Position numbers and translations under genes: made by a program
Notes under the pieces: generated by a model
What the model saw: the letters and a program-made list of their open reading frames with translations, nothing else
The model's database searches: none
What the model was told of the DNA's origin: nothing
Part shown: positions 1-7,275 of the stretch, one piece after another
Position numbering within the stretch: position 1 is the stretch's first letter
Layout: each line of letters opens with the position of its first letter
Source of the DNA: an uncultured Bacteroidota bacterium
GTDB taxonomy: Bacteria; Bacteroidota; Bacteroidia; Chitinophagales; Chitinophagaceae
DNA: 36,002 nt
Assembly (NCBI GenBank): GCA_903929425.1
Contig: CAIYUO010000088.1
Location: 1-36,002 of the forward strand
Direction: 5' to 3'

Positions 1-76
1 ATTTAGTGATAGTCCATTAATGGCAGATGCGAAAAAAATAAAAAAACAAACTGATAATTTTTTAAATATAAAGTAA
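1..76 (+). CDS. C-terminal end of a probable outer membrane assembly lipoprotein (BamD-like), partial
   Basis: Only the last 24 codons are in the window (frame starting at base 2, stop TAA at 74-76). They encode a short charged tail with a TPR-like pattern (FSDSPLMADAKKI). The stop codon overlaps the ATG of rpoZ as TAATG, so the two genes are translationally coupled. In Bacteroidota the gene directly upstream of rpoZ is usually bamD, the TPR lipoprotein of the beta-barrel assembly machine, and the residue pattern fits the end of that protein. The assignment rests mainly on gene order; the visible fragment alone could not identify it. Confidence 0.45.
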   Translation, partial: FSDSPLMADAKKIKKQTDNFLNIK

Positions 77-420
77 TGAGTAAATTAAGAAGACATATGG
101 GTGCTAATACACCTGCTGTTGTTGAAACAAAAAGTTTAAAAGCATTAAAAGGAAAGACAGGTAATTTATACGAGTCTATTTCTATAATTGCTAAAAGAGC
201 GAATCAAATAAACATTTCAATTAGAGAAGAATTGCATTCTAAATTAGAAGAATTTGCAAGTCATACCGACAGTTTAGAAGAAATTCATGAAAACAAAGAG
301 CAAATTGAAATCTCTAAAGCTTACGAGCGTATGCCAAATCCAGCTATTTTAGCAACGGCTGAATTTATTGATGATAAAATTTATTACAGAAAAAATGAAG
401 AGACCGATTTATTCCGTTAA
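76..420 (+). CDS. rpoZ: DNA-directed RNA polymerase omega subunit (Rpb6-like)
   Basis: This 114-residue protein is the small RNA polymerase subunit that helps fold and hold the beta-prime subunit. The conserved core is visible: residues about 27-60 carry GNLYESISIIAKRANQI followed by an acidic helix, and residues about 78-88 carry the KAYERMPNPA segment typical of the Bacteroidota form. This form is longer than proteobacterial omega and is usually annotated as Rpb6 family. The ATG at 76 overlaps the stop of the preceding gene, so no other start is sensible. A strong intrinsic terminator follows directly, making rpoZ the last gene of its transcript. Confidence 0.9.
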   Translation: MSKLRRHMGANTPAVVETKSLKALKGKTGNLYESISIIAKRANQINISIREELHSKLEEFASHTDSLEEIHENKEQIEISKAYERMPNPAILATAEFIDDKIYYRKNEETDLFR

Positions 421-438
421 TTCATAAATAGGTTATTT

Positions 439-476
439 AAAACGTCCTGAAATCTTTAAGGTGTCAGGACGTTTTT
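439..476 (+). terminator. Intrinsic terminator after rpoZ
   Basis: A perfect inverted repeat, AACGTCCTGA at 441-450 and its reverse complement at 464-473, encloses a 13-base loop and runs into a T tract (472-476). Flanking A and T bases extend the pairing to about 439-475. It lies between rpoZ and porD and should end the bamD-rpoZ transcript, so porD needs its own promoter within the remaining 20 bases or depends on read-through. Confidence 0.85.
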
Positions 477-495
477 GTATTTTAGGGTATCCATA

Positions 496-1428
496 ATGGA
501 CAATATGAACAGACACATTATTTTACTTTTTATATTATTGACAGTTGCCGTTATTCCTTTAATGTCACAGGAGCTGTCTGCGACGGTAGCTATTCAAAGT
601 AATAAGGTTGATAATCAAGTTGACCCTAAGGTTTTTATTCAATTGCAAACGCAGCTAAAGGATTTTCTCAATCAGCGAAAATGGTCAAATGAGGTGTTCG
701 GAAATGAAGAAAAAATTGAGTGTAGTTTTTATATCACTATTGAGTCAGTGTTATCACCAAATGTCTACAATGCAAAATTAAGTGTTGTCTCCAATAGGCC
801 TGTTTACAATTCGAATTACACAACACCTGTTTTAAATATGCAGGATGCCAATTTTACGTTTAAATATCAACTTTCACAACCTGTTGAATTTAATGAAAAT
901 AAAGTGCAAGGAACGGATCCGCTTGAAGCTAATTTAACTGCTACTTTAGCTTATTATATTTATGTAATTCTAGGGCTTGATTATGATACATATGAATTAA
1001 AGGGTGGTACTCCATATTTTACAAAAGCATTGAATGTTGTTTATAATGCGCCTGAAGCCTCAGGTATTAATGGTTGGAAGTCCTATGATGGTCAACGTAA
1101 TCGGTTTATTTTTATTGACAATTTAACTAAAAGTGGAATGGATAAAATCCATGAAGTTATTTATAGTTATTACCGCGAAGGGCTAGATCAAATGTCAACA
1201 AATTTCGAAACTTCCAGAGGCTCAATCTTAAATGCGCTTATGACGATGCAGGAAGTGCAAGAGGCCAATACGAATACGATGGTTGTCCCTATTTTATTGC
1301 AAGGGAAATACGCTGAAATTTCTGGCATCTTTGGCAATGCTGATAAGGCTATGAAAAAACAACTAATAGCTACTTTATCGGTTATTGATATTGCTAATTT
1401 GAATAAATATAAAGAGAAGTTAGAATGA
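496..1428 (+). CDS. porD: Type IX secretion system protein PorD (DUF4835 family)
   Basis: A 310-residue protein beginning with a signal peptide (MDNMNRHIILLF, a hydrophobic stretch, then a cleavage site near LMSQ-ELSA) and a mature part matching DUF4835. Visible family features are the N-terminal QSNKVDNQVDPKVF-like segment, the 'KIECSFYITIES' strand and a central YYIYVILGLDYD helix. PorD is a periplasmic accessory protein needed for gliding and type IX secretion in Flavobacterium. The ATG at 496 is preferred (505 is possible); an in-frame TTG at 475 lies inside the rpoZ terminator. The box TATTTTAG at 478-485 is a 7/8 match to the Bacteroidota -7 element but has no clear -33. The stop overlaps the next gene's start (ATGA). 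Confidence 0.8.
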   Translation: MDNMNRHIILLFILLTVAVIPLMSQELSATVAIQSNKVDNQVDPKVFIQLQTQLKDFLNQRKWSNEVFGNEEKIECSFYITIESVLSPNVYNAKLSVVSNRPVYNSNYTTPVLNMQDANFTFKYQLSQPVEFNENKVQGTDPLEANLTATLAYYIYVILGLDYDTYELKGGTPYFTKALNVVYNAPEASGINGWKSYDGQRNRFIFIDNLTKSGMDKIHEVIYSYYREGLDQMSTNFETSRGSILNALMTMQEVQEANTNTMVVPILLQGKYAEISGIFGNADKAMKKQLIATLSVIDIANLNKYKEKLE

Positions 1429-1772
1429 GGAATAGCTTACAACTTTCGTTTTTATTACTTTTAATCATTAGTTGCTCAACAAGTAAAAAGCAAACTAATT
1501 CAATAGAATTTGATAAAATGAAACGGGTAGTTTGGCAATTAATGAAAGCAGACGAGTTTTACATAAGATCATCTGTTACTGACTCAACGGTCATCCCTAG
1601 TAAAAAAAATGTTCAGTATTATCAACAAATTTTCGACTTATATAAAATCGACAGGGTTGAGTTTTACCAAGACATTGAATACTATGAATCTCACCCAATT
1701 GAATTTAAAATATTGATGGATTCTGTTAATGAACTTTCGAAAAGAGAAAAAAATGGGATAAAGCCATTTTAA
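1425..1772 (+). CDS. DUF4296-type lipoprotein
   Basis: A 115-residue protein with a short lipoprotein signal peptide: a hydrophobic stretch ends at the lipobox LIIS-C, with Cys17 as the predicted lipidated residue. The remaining ~98 residues are helical and charged, with the pattern of DUF4296: a YYQQIFDLYKI segment, then 'VEFYQDIEYYESHP' and a closing 'LMDSVNEL' helix. The function of this family is unknown; it is a small Bacteroidota envelope lipoprotein. Its ATG overlaps the porD stop by four bases, so both are translated from one message. The link to type IX secretion is only by position. Confidence 0.65.
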   Translation: MRNSLQLSFLLLLIISCSTSKKQTNSIEFDKMKRVVWQLMKADEFYIRSSVTDSTVIPSKKNVQYYQQIFDLYKIDRVEFYQDIEYYESHPIEFKILMDSVNELSKREKNGIKPF

Positions 1773-1835
1773 TTTAAAACGGAGTGAATAAACATTTTTA
1801 CTTTTGAAATTAAATCATAAACAAAATAAAACAAC

Positions 1836-2309
1836 ATGAGTAACTTATTAGGTAAACCAGCTCCTTCAATCACTTTATTTGATACAGATAAAAAAGCTGT
1901 TTCATTAACAGACTTTAAAGGTCAAAATGTAGTCGTGTTATTTTTCCCTTTAGCATTTACAGGTGTTTGTACTACCGAGTTGTGTAGTATTAGAGATAAT
2001 ATAGGTACCTACAATAACGCAAATGCACAAGTATTAGGTATTTCTGTAGACTCTATTTTTACATTAGGTAAATTTAAAGAAGAGCAAAAATTGAATTTCC
2101 CTTTATTAAGCGACTTTAACAAAAACGCTTCAAAATCTTTTGATGTTTTGTATGAGGTATTCCCTGCATTTGAAATGCAAGGAGTGAGTAAGCGTTCTGC
2201 ATTTGTTATTGATAAAGAAGGTGTTGTGCAATACGAGGAAGTATGTGCAACTCCAGGTGACTTACCTGATTTTGCAGCAATTCAAAATGTATTGAATACA
2301 TTGAACTGA
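1836..2309 (+). CDS. Peroxiredoxin (AhpC/TSA fold, BCP/AhpE-like)
   Basis: A 157-residue thiol peroxidase that reduces hydrogen peroxide and organic hydroperoxides in the cytoplasm. The active site PLAFTGVC gives the P-x3-T-x2-C motif with peroxidatic Cys45. A second cysteine, Cys50, sits five residues on, the spacing of the resolving cysteine in PrxQ/BCP enzymes. A third, about Cys137, lies in a C-terminal VCATPG segment. There is no signal peptide. The gene stands alone on the plus strand with a 63-base upstream gap that contains a TA-N2-TTTG-like box near 1799-1806, and it is followed by a terminator region. Whether it uses Cys50 (atypical 2-Cys) or works as a 1-Cys enzyme cannot be settled here. 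Confidence 0.85.
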   Translation: MSNLLGKPAPSITLFDTDKKAVSLTDFKGQNVVVLFFPLAFTGVCTTELCSIRDNIGTYNNANAQVLGISVDSIFTLGKFKEEQKLNFPLLSDFNKNASKSFDVLYEVFPAFEMQGVSKRSAFVIDKEGVVQYEEVCATPGDLPDFAAIQNVLNTLN

Positions 2310-2346
2310 AATGTGGCTTCTTGCTAGTTTTTTTATAAAATATAAC

Positions 2347-2463
2347 AAAGGGGCTAAATTTTTGCCTTGCATCATGACGTTCAAAATTTTTGAAAAAAAT
2401 TTATGAACGATAGAGGTAATCAAAAAAATCAAAAAGAGGAATATAAAAAAGGGGCTAAATTTT
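2347..2463 (+). repeat. Direct repeat of terminator sequence, two copies
   Basis: The 16-base string AAAGGGGCTAAATTTT occurs at 2347-2362 and again at 2448-2463. The second copy forms the left arm and loop of the functional hairpin at 2445-2478. The first copy is followed by TGCC but lacks the full C/T arm, so it could form only about three base pairs. It looks like a decayed or partial duplicate of the terminator. Confidence 0.6.
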
Positions 2464-2478
2464 ATTTGCCCCTTTTTT
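2445..2478. terminator. Bidirectional intrinsic terminator between peroxiredoxin gene and rlmI
   Basis: AAAAAAGGGGC (2445-2455) pairs with GCCCCTTTTTT (2468-2478) across a 12-base AT-rich loop. The arm ends give a T tract on both strands, so it can stop the plus-strand peroxiredoxin transcript and the minus-strand rlmI transcript, whose stop codon is only a few bases away. Confidence 0.85.
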
Positions 2479-2480
2479 AT

Positions 2481-3656
2481 TTACTTATCGCAAACCTCAA
2501 CGATCAAGAATTTTAAGTAGTGTGTATTCTCCATGCCCCAAATAATAGGGTGGTCACTGGACTGTGATTGATAGGTAACCTGTCTTATTCTTTTTTTAGC
2601 ATCATGTGCAGCCATTTCGATTGTTTCTAAAAATAATTCAGGACTTACTAAATTGGTGCAACTAGAGCTTACTAAAAAACCACCATTACGCAGTAACTGC
2701 ATGCCGCGTAAATTAATTTCCTTATAACCAGTTACAGCTTTGTCTATATTGTTTCTGCTTTTTGTAAAAGCGGGCGGGTCTAACATGACAACATCATATT
2801 TTTTTCCTTGTTTACCCCAGTTCTTTAATACATCAAATGCATTCATGGCTTCAAACTTCACAATGTGATCCAACTTGTTTAGTGCTGCATTTTTATTGGC
2901 TTGTGCAACCGCAGATTCAGAAATATCAATTCCTAAAACTGATTTCGCTCCATAATGAGCTGCATGAATTTCAAAGGTACCAGTGTAAGTGAAGGCACCT
3001 AACACGTCGGCACCTTTTACTATGTTTTGAATGGCACGACGGTTATCTTGTTGATCTAAAAAGTACCCTGTTTTTTGTCCAGTTTCAATATTAACATAAA
3101 ACTGCAAATCATTCTCATTGATGATAATTTCAGTAGGAAATGGGTCTGTTAAAAAACCTTTAATCTGAGTAAGCCCTTCTAGTTCTCTTACGGGAACATC
3201 ATTGCGCTCGTAAATACCTTTTGGATTAAAAATATTTTTCAGTGCTGCAACAATCGCATCTTTCCAAACTTCTATACCAAGGGATAGGGTTTGAATCACA
3301 AAATAGTCATTGAATTTATCAATAATTAAAGCCGGTAAGCCATCTGCTTCACCAAACACTAACCGACAGTTTTCAGTGTATCCTAAATGTTTCCTGTAAT
3401 CCCATGCGGCTTGAATTTTTTGATGAAAAAAACCAGCGGTAATATCCTCTCTTTTTCGAGTAAGTAACCTTATAATAATTTGAGAGGCAGGGTTTATATA
3501 ACCTCGCCCAGCCAATTGACCATCAAAAAAGTATACTTCTACAATATCGCCTGGTTCCACTGGGCCTGCAATACGGTCAACTTCATTATTATAAATCCAA
3601 GGGTGTCCTAGGGCAATTCGTTGATTTATTTTCCGGTTTAAATACACTTTTGTCAT
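2481..3656 (-). CDS. rlmI: 23S rRNA m5C methyltransferase, RlmI-like
   Basis: A 391-residue protein with the RlmI (YccW) layout: an N-terminal PUA RNA-binding domain (about 1-75, including 'GHPWIYNNEVD' and 'GDIVEVYFFDG'), a middle EEHEE-like region, and a C-terminal Rossmann methyltransferase. The latter shows the SAM-binding segment VLGAFTYTGTFEIHAA, the acidic 'GIDISESAV' loop, the catalytic LDPPAFTKSR motif and a later SSSCTNLVS segment. RlmI methylates C1962 of E. coli 23S rRNA; the exact target here is inferred. Length is normal. It is a single-gene unit transcribed away from grpE. The ATG lies only four bases behind a near-consensus -7 box. Confidence 0.85.
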   Translation of the reverse strand: MTKVYLNRKINQRIALGHPWIYNNEVDRIAGPVEPGDIVEVYFFDGQLAGRGYINPASQIIIRLLTRKREDITAGFFHQKIQAAWDYRKHLGYTENCRLVFGEADGLPALIIDKFNDYFVIQTLSLGIEVWKDAIVAALKNIFNPKGIYERNDVPVRELEGLTQIKGFLTDPFPTEIIINENDLQFYVNIETGQKTGYFLDQQDNRRAIQNIVKGADVLGAFTYTGTFEIHAAHYGAKSVLGIDISESAVAQANKNAALNKLDHIVKFEAMNAFDVLKNWGKQGKKYDVVMLDPPAFTKSRNNIDKAVTGYKEINLRGMQLLRNGGFLVSSSCTNLVSPELFLETIEMAAHDAKKRIRQVTYQSQSSDHPIIWGMENTHYLKFLIVEVCDK

Positions 3657-3660
3657 AAGG

Positions 3661-3668
3661 CAAAGATA
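3661..3668 (-). promoter_or_regulatory. -7 promoter box of rlmI abutting the start codon
   Basis: On the minus strand the sequence reads TATCTTTG, a full match to the Bacteroidota -7 consensus TA-N2-TTTG, then four bases, then the ATG of rlmI at 3656. No clear TTTG -33 element is seen at the usual 19-21 base spacing (a TTG lies 16 bases upstream). If active, transcription would begin at or next to the ATG. Confidence 0.5.
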
Positions 3669-3685
3669 GGCAGTGATTGACTGCC
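3669..3685. promoter_or_regulatory. Inverted repeat directly upstream of the rlmI -7 box
   Basis: GGCAGT at 3669-3674 and ACTGCC at 3680-3685 form a perfect 6-base inverted repeat around five bases. It fills the promoter spacer of rlmI, exactly adjoining the -7 box, and lies about 35 bases upstream of the grpE -33 box. It could be an operator; no regulator is encoded nearby. Confidence 0.35.
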
Positions 3686-3718
3686 AACTTGTTCAATTTT
3701 GGGCTATTTAGTGTCAAT

Positions 3719-3750
3719 TTTGCTCTTTTACAGCTTTGGCAATATATTTG
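3719..3750 (+). promoter_or_regulatory. Promoter of the grpE-dnaJ operon
   Basis: TTTG at 3719-3722 and TATATTTG at 3743-3750 are separated by 20 bases, an exact match to the Bacteroidota primary-sigma promoter (TTTG, 19-21 bases, TA-N2-TTTG). Transcription should start near 3755-3757, giving a leader of about 20 bases before the grpE ATG at 3778. No CIRCE-type heat-shock operator is visible. Confidence 0.7.
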
Positions 3751-3777
3751 CTCGCAATAGATTATAATAATTCAATT

Positions 3778-4326
3778 ATGGAAGAAAAAGACACTAACAT
3801 TCAAGAAACGGTTGAAAACCTTGAAAATGCAGAAAATAGTTCAAATAATGCCCCTGAGGTTCAAAATGAGCCTATAAGTGAGTTGGATCAACTAAAAATT
3901 GATATTGCTGAACAAAAGGATAAATACCTTCGTTTAATGGCTGAATTTGAAAATTATAAGCGACGAACTTCAAAAGAAAGAATCGAATTGATTCAAACTG
4001 CAGGTAAAGACGTAATTGTTTCTTTATTGGATGTATTAGACGATTGTGATCGTGCTGAAAAGCAATTAGCAATCACCGATGATATTAAAGTTCAAAAGGA
4101 AGGCATACAGCTTGTTTTTAACAAAATAAGAACCACAATGCAATCAAAAGGTTTAAATGCAATGGAAAGTATTGGGAAGGATTTTAATGTAGAACTTCAT
4201 GAAGCAATTACCGAAGTGCCTGCTCCGAATGATAAACAAAAAGGAAAAGTGATGGATGAAATAACAAAGGGTTATTTATTAAATGATAAAATAATTCGTT
4301 TTGCAAAAGTGGTGGTAGGAAAATAA
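3778..4326 (+). CDS. grpE: Nucleotide exchange factor GrpE
   Basis: A 182-residue protein. GrpE is the nucleotide exchange factor that releases ADP from DnaK. Residues 1-45 are an acidic, low-complexity tail; a long coiled-coil helix follows (LRLMAEFENYKRRTSKERIEL is the signature region), and then the beta domain ending in GYLLNDKIIRFAKVVVG, which contacts DnaK. The ATG at 3778 is chosen because it begins the typical acidic tail and lies about 20 bases after the predicted transcription start; an in-frame ATG-led extension at 3736 would overlap the promoter. dnaJ follows after 27 bases; dnaK is not in the window. Confidence 0.93.
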   Translation: MEEKDTNIQETVENLENAENSSNNAPEVQNEPISELDQLKIDIAEQKDKYLRLMAEFENYKRRTSKERIELIQTAGKDVIVSLLDVLDDCDRAEKQLAITDDIKVQKEGIQLVFNKIRTTMQSKGLNAMESIGKDFNVELHEAITEVPAPNDKQKGKVMDEITKGYLLNDKIIRFAKVVVGK

Positions 4327-4353
4327 AATCTACTCGCTCATAAAAATTGAACT

Positions 4354-5529
4354 ATGTCTAAAAGAGATTATTACGAAATATTAGGGGTAAGTAAATCGGC
4401 ATCAGCGGACGAAATAAAAAAAGCATATCGCAAAGTTGCTATGCAATTTCATCCAGACAGAAACCCTGGTGATAAAACTGCTGAAGAAAAATTTAAAGAA
4501 GCCGCCGAAGCATATGAAATATTAAGTGATAATGACAAGAAAGCGAAGTATGATCGTTTTGGTCATCAAGCATTTGGCCCAGGTACTGGAGGCGGTGGAG
4601 GTGGTTTCCAAGGTGGTGGCATGGATATGAATGATATTTTCAGTCAGTTCGGTGATATATTTGGAGACGAAGGATTTGGTGGATTTTTTGGTGGTGGCGG
4701 TGGAAGGTCACGTGGAGGTGGGGCTAGAGCAAGAGGACAAAGGGGTAGTAATCTTAGGATAAAATTGAAATTGAATTTCGAAGAAATTGCCAATGGTGTA
4801 ACCAAGCAAGTAAAAGTTAAAAAGCACGTTTTATGCACCACATGTGGTGGCAATGGTGCTAAGGATAAAAATAGTTTACAAACCTGTACTACTTGTAATG
4901 GACAAGGTCAAGTAAGAAAAGTGACCAATACATTTTTAGGTCAAATGCAAACTGTTAATACTTGTTCAACCTGTAATGGGGAAGGAACTACCGTAACTGC
5001 TAAGTGTACTACCTGTAAAGGTGAGGGGCGTGTTTATGGTGAAGAAACTATTTCGATTGATATACCTGCAGGCGTTCAAGACGGAATGCAATTAAGTATG
5101 TCAGGTAAAGGAAATGCGGGAGAGCGAGGAGGCATGTCGGGCGACTTGATTATCATGATTGAAGAAGAACCACATGAATCATTACATCGAGATGGATTGA
5201 ATGTAGCATTTGATTTATACATCACTATTCCAGATGCTATTTTTGGGACAAGTGTTGAAGTACCTACCATTGACGGGCGTGCTAAAATAAAAATACCTGC
5301 TGGAACACAAAGTGGTAAAATATTTAGATTAAAAGGAAAAGGATTTCCGGAAGTGCAAGGATATGCAAAAGGCGATCAATTAATTAATGTTAATGTATGG
5401 ACGCCACAACATATTAGTGATGATGAAAAAGTAGCACTTGAAAAAATGCAAGAAAGTGAAAACTTCAAACCTAAACCTGTAAAAGGAGATAAAAGCTTTT
5501 ATGATCGCGTTAAAGAAGCTTTCAAGTAA
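4354..5529 (+). CDS. dnaJ: Chaperone DnaJ (type I Hsp40)
   Basis: A 391-residue co-chaperone that delivers unfolded proteins to DnaK and stimulates its ATPase. The full type I order is visible: a J domain (about 4-69) with the HPD motif at 33-35; a glycine/phenylalanine-rich linker (about 75-125) with several runs of glycine; four C-x2-C-x-G-x-G zinc modules between about Cys161 and residue 225; and C-terminal substrate-binding domains. It is the second gene of the grpE-dnaJ operon and ends just before a strong bidirectional terminator. Confidence 0.95.
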   Translation: MSKRDYYEILGVSKSASADEIKKAYRKVAMQFHPDRNPGDKTAEEKFKEAAEAYEILSDNDKKAKYDRFGHQAFGPGTGGGGGGFQGGGMDMNDIFSQFGDIFGDEGFGGFFGGGGGRSRGGGARARGQRGSNLRIKLKLNFEEIANGVTKQVKVKKHVLCTTCGGNGAKDKNSLQTCTTCNGQGQVRKVTNTFLGQMQTVNTCSTCNGEGTTVTAKCTTCKGEGRVYGEETISIDIPAGVQDGMQLSMSGKGNAGERGGMSGDLIIMIEEEPHESLHRDGLNVAFDLYITIPDAIFGTSVEVPTIDGRAKIKIPAGTQSGKIFRLKGKGFPEVQGYAKGDQLINVNVWTPQHISDDEKVALEKMQESENFKPKPVKGDKSFYDRVKEAFK

Positions 5530-5539
5530 GAGACAAAAA

Positions 5540-5573
5540 AAAAGAGGAGCTAATAAAATTTAGCTCCTCTTTT
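5540..5573. terminator. Bidirectional terminator between dnaJ and hpt
   Basis: AAAAGAGGAGCTAA (5540-5553) pairs perfectly with TTAGCTCCTCTTTT (5560-5573) around a six-base loop, with further A and T bases on either side giving a T tract on both strands. It serves the converging grpE-dnaJ and symporter-to-hpt transcripts. Confidence 0.88.
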
Positions 5574-5594
5574 TTTTGAGTCTTTATTGATTTA

Positions 5595-6128
5595 TCACTT
5601 CAATTGATAAATGGCTTTTGTATTACGGCCGTATCCATCATAATCTAACCCATATCCAACCACAAATTTATTGGGGATATCAAAGCATGCATAATCAACT
5701 TTAACAGGGTAGGCTAATGCTTCCGTCTTATTTAACAACACTGCAATTTTAATGGATGAGGGTTGGCTTGATGCTAATTGTGGTAAGAAATGATGTAAGG
5801 TTTTGCCGGTATCAATGATGTCTTCTAAAATAATAATATCTCTACCACTCAGGTTAACATCTAAGCCAATGGAAGTGATTACATTTCCTGAGGAGGTAGT
5901 GCCCTTGTAGGAAGCCAATTTAATAAAACAAACTTCGGCTTCAATGGTTATTTGTTTAAATAAGTCAGCAGTAAATAAAAAGGAGCCGTTTAAAATAGAT
6001 AAAAAAATAGGACGCTTGCCAGCATATTCCTTGTTTAATTCAATCGCTAATTCACTAATTTTTGATTGAATGGTTTGTTCACTTAAATAGGGTTCAAACT
6101 CTTTGTCTAATACTTTAATGTTGGACAT
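5595..6128 (-). CDS. hpt: Hypoxanthine phosphoribosyltransferase
   Basis: A 177-residue cytoplasmic purine salvage enzyme that joins hypoxanthine (and usually guanine) to PRPP, giving IMP or GMP. The PRPP-binding loop IIILEDIIDTGKTL is at 98-111 with the acidic pair Glu102-Asp103 and Asp106. The substrate-gripping 'SILNGSF' loop is near 44-50, and the C-terminal 'VVGYGLDYDGYGRN' segment is typical of bacterial HPRT. Length is normal. It is the last gene of a four-gene minus-strand block, six bases behind the glucosaminidase gene; the grouping gives no obvious shared pathway. Confidence 0.92.
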   Translation of the reverse strand: MSNIKVLDKEFEPYLSEQTIQSKISELAIELNKEYAGKRPIFLSILNGSFLFTADLFKQITIEAEVCFIKLASYKGTTSSGNVITSIGLDVNLSGRDIIILEDIIDTGKTLHHFLPQLASSQPSSIKIAVLLNKTEALAYPVKVDYACFDIPNKFVVGYGLDYDGYGRNTKAIYQLK

Positions 6129-6134
6129 GATTTA

Positions 6135-7274
6135 TTAATTAGGTTTCTTTTTAAGAAAAGGCAAATCTAAAATTCTTTTAAAGGATGGCTTGTTGTTATT
6201 AATGATTGGATTAGAAGTGGTAGTATCCTTTTTGGGTTCCCCCAAATAAATAAGTTGATCCTGTTCAACTAAATCCGTTTCAGGCAATTTATTATACTTA
6301 TATAATTTGTATAAGGAAACATGATAAGTATTTGCAATTTCTAAAAATGACCTGCCTTTTTCTGCCCAAATAGCCGGTACTTGGTTGACTTTAAATTTTT
6401 GATTTAAAGGATATGGGTTTGCCTTTTTAAAAGTCGTGTCTTTTGCAGTTAAAGGACGGATAGCATCATTATTTAAAGTTGGACGAACAGTATCTTTTGA
6501 TGTTATATTTGAAATCCCGTTCATCGAAGCAATAGGAGCTAATGTCACAGTGTCCGAAGCGATTCCTTTTATAGGGGTTAGGGAAATAGAATCAGTATTT
6601 AGGATGGGCTTTGATTTAACTTCTGAAGATTTAAAAATGTTTATTGAATCTTTAGGATTTTCTATAATCTTTAAAGTATCTCTTTCATGCACAACTAGCA
6701 TTACTTTATTTTTTGAAGTATCTTTTGCAGGAGCTATTACCTTTTCTTCGCTAACAGAATCTGCGTCAAGTTCAGGATAATTATATTGAGCAAGCTCGTA
6801 GTCGTCAATTATTTTTAATAACCTTATAGGGTAATCGCGTTCAGTGGCGTATCCTGCTTTTTTTAATCCATAAGCCCATGCGGTATCATCGACAGGGTCA
6901 AGCTCAAATAAAGAAGCATAGTTTGGGCGATTTTTTAAAAAATTAGAATGGTCAATAAAGGAGCTTTCTGCATTAGGGTAAGCCCTGAAACATTCATTTT
7001 TTTTATCATCATCCTTGTAAGTAGTTTCTCCTTTCCAGTCGTTTTTACACTTTATGCCAAAATGATTATTGAATTTCGATGCTAATGAGCTTTCACCACT
7101 TGATGACTCAAGTATTGCTTGTGCTAATGTAATGGAGGCTGGTATATTGGTGCGCTTCATTTCCTTGATAGCAATTTGTTTATATTTTTCAATATAGTCT
7201 TTGGTATTTTGATTCTGTGAAAAAATGAACAAAGGAAGCATTAGAAAAATGCATATGTAAAAAAATATTTTCAT
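6135..7274 (-). CDS. Secreted peptidoglycan hydrolase: glucosaminidase (GH73) plus LysM
   Basis: A 379-residue secreted protein that probably cleaves the glycan strands of peptidoglycan. It begins with a signal peptide (MKIFFYICIFLMLPLFIFSQ). Residues about 22-165 form the glucosaminidase domain, with the 'ASITLAQAILESSSGES' helix carrying the likely catalytic glutamate, 'NNHFGIKC', and the AYGLKKAGYAT segment. A serine/threonine/lysine-rich linker of roughly 110 residues follows, and a LysM-like peptidoglycan-binding domain (about 295-350, 'GRSFLEIANTYHVSLYKLYKYNKL') ends the protein. The linker is low complexity, as usual for such enzymes. It starts one base after the stop of the upstream methyltransferase gene. 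Confidence 0.85.
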   Translation of the reverse strand: MKIFFYICIFLMLPLFIFSQNQNTKDYIEKYKQIAIKEMKRTNIPASITLAQAILESSSGESSLASKFNNHFGIKCKNDWKGETTYKDDDKKNECFRAYPNAESSFIDHSNFLKNRPNYASLFELDPVDDTAWAYGLKKAGYATERDYPIRLLKIIDDYELAQYNYPELDADSVSEEKVIAPAKDTSKNKVMLVVHERDTLKIIENPKDSINIFKSSEVKSKPILNTDSISLTPIKGIASDTVTLAPIASMNGISNITSKDTVRPTLNNDAIRPLTAKDTTFKKANPYPLNQKFKVNQVPAIWAEKGRSFLEIANTYHVSLYKLYKYNKLPETDLVEQDQLIYLGEPKKDTTTSNPIINNNKPSFKRILDLPFLKKKPN

Positions 7275-7275
7275 G

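Noticed and set aside
475..495. TTG-initiated extension of porD
   Set aside because: It would start inside the rpoZ terminator hairpin and adds seven residues before the evident signal peptide; ATG at 496 is better.
2380..2394. TTCAAAATTTTTGAA palindrome
   Set aside because: Almost all A/T in a decayed intergenic region between convergent genes; likely chance.
2403..2517. Small open frame beginning MNDRGNQKNQ
   Set aside because: It runs through the bidirectional terminator and into the rlmI 3' end, has low-complexity Lys/Asn/Gln content and no promoter or recognisable family.
4644..4853. Proline-rich frame on the minus strand opposite dnaJ
   Set aside because: It is the complement of the glycine-rich linker and zinc region of DnaJ; no independent signal.
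6436..6780. 114-codon plus-strand frame opposite the glucosaminidase gene
   Set aside because: It lies against the low-complexity linker of the real gene and has no start context or family resemblance.
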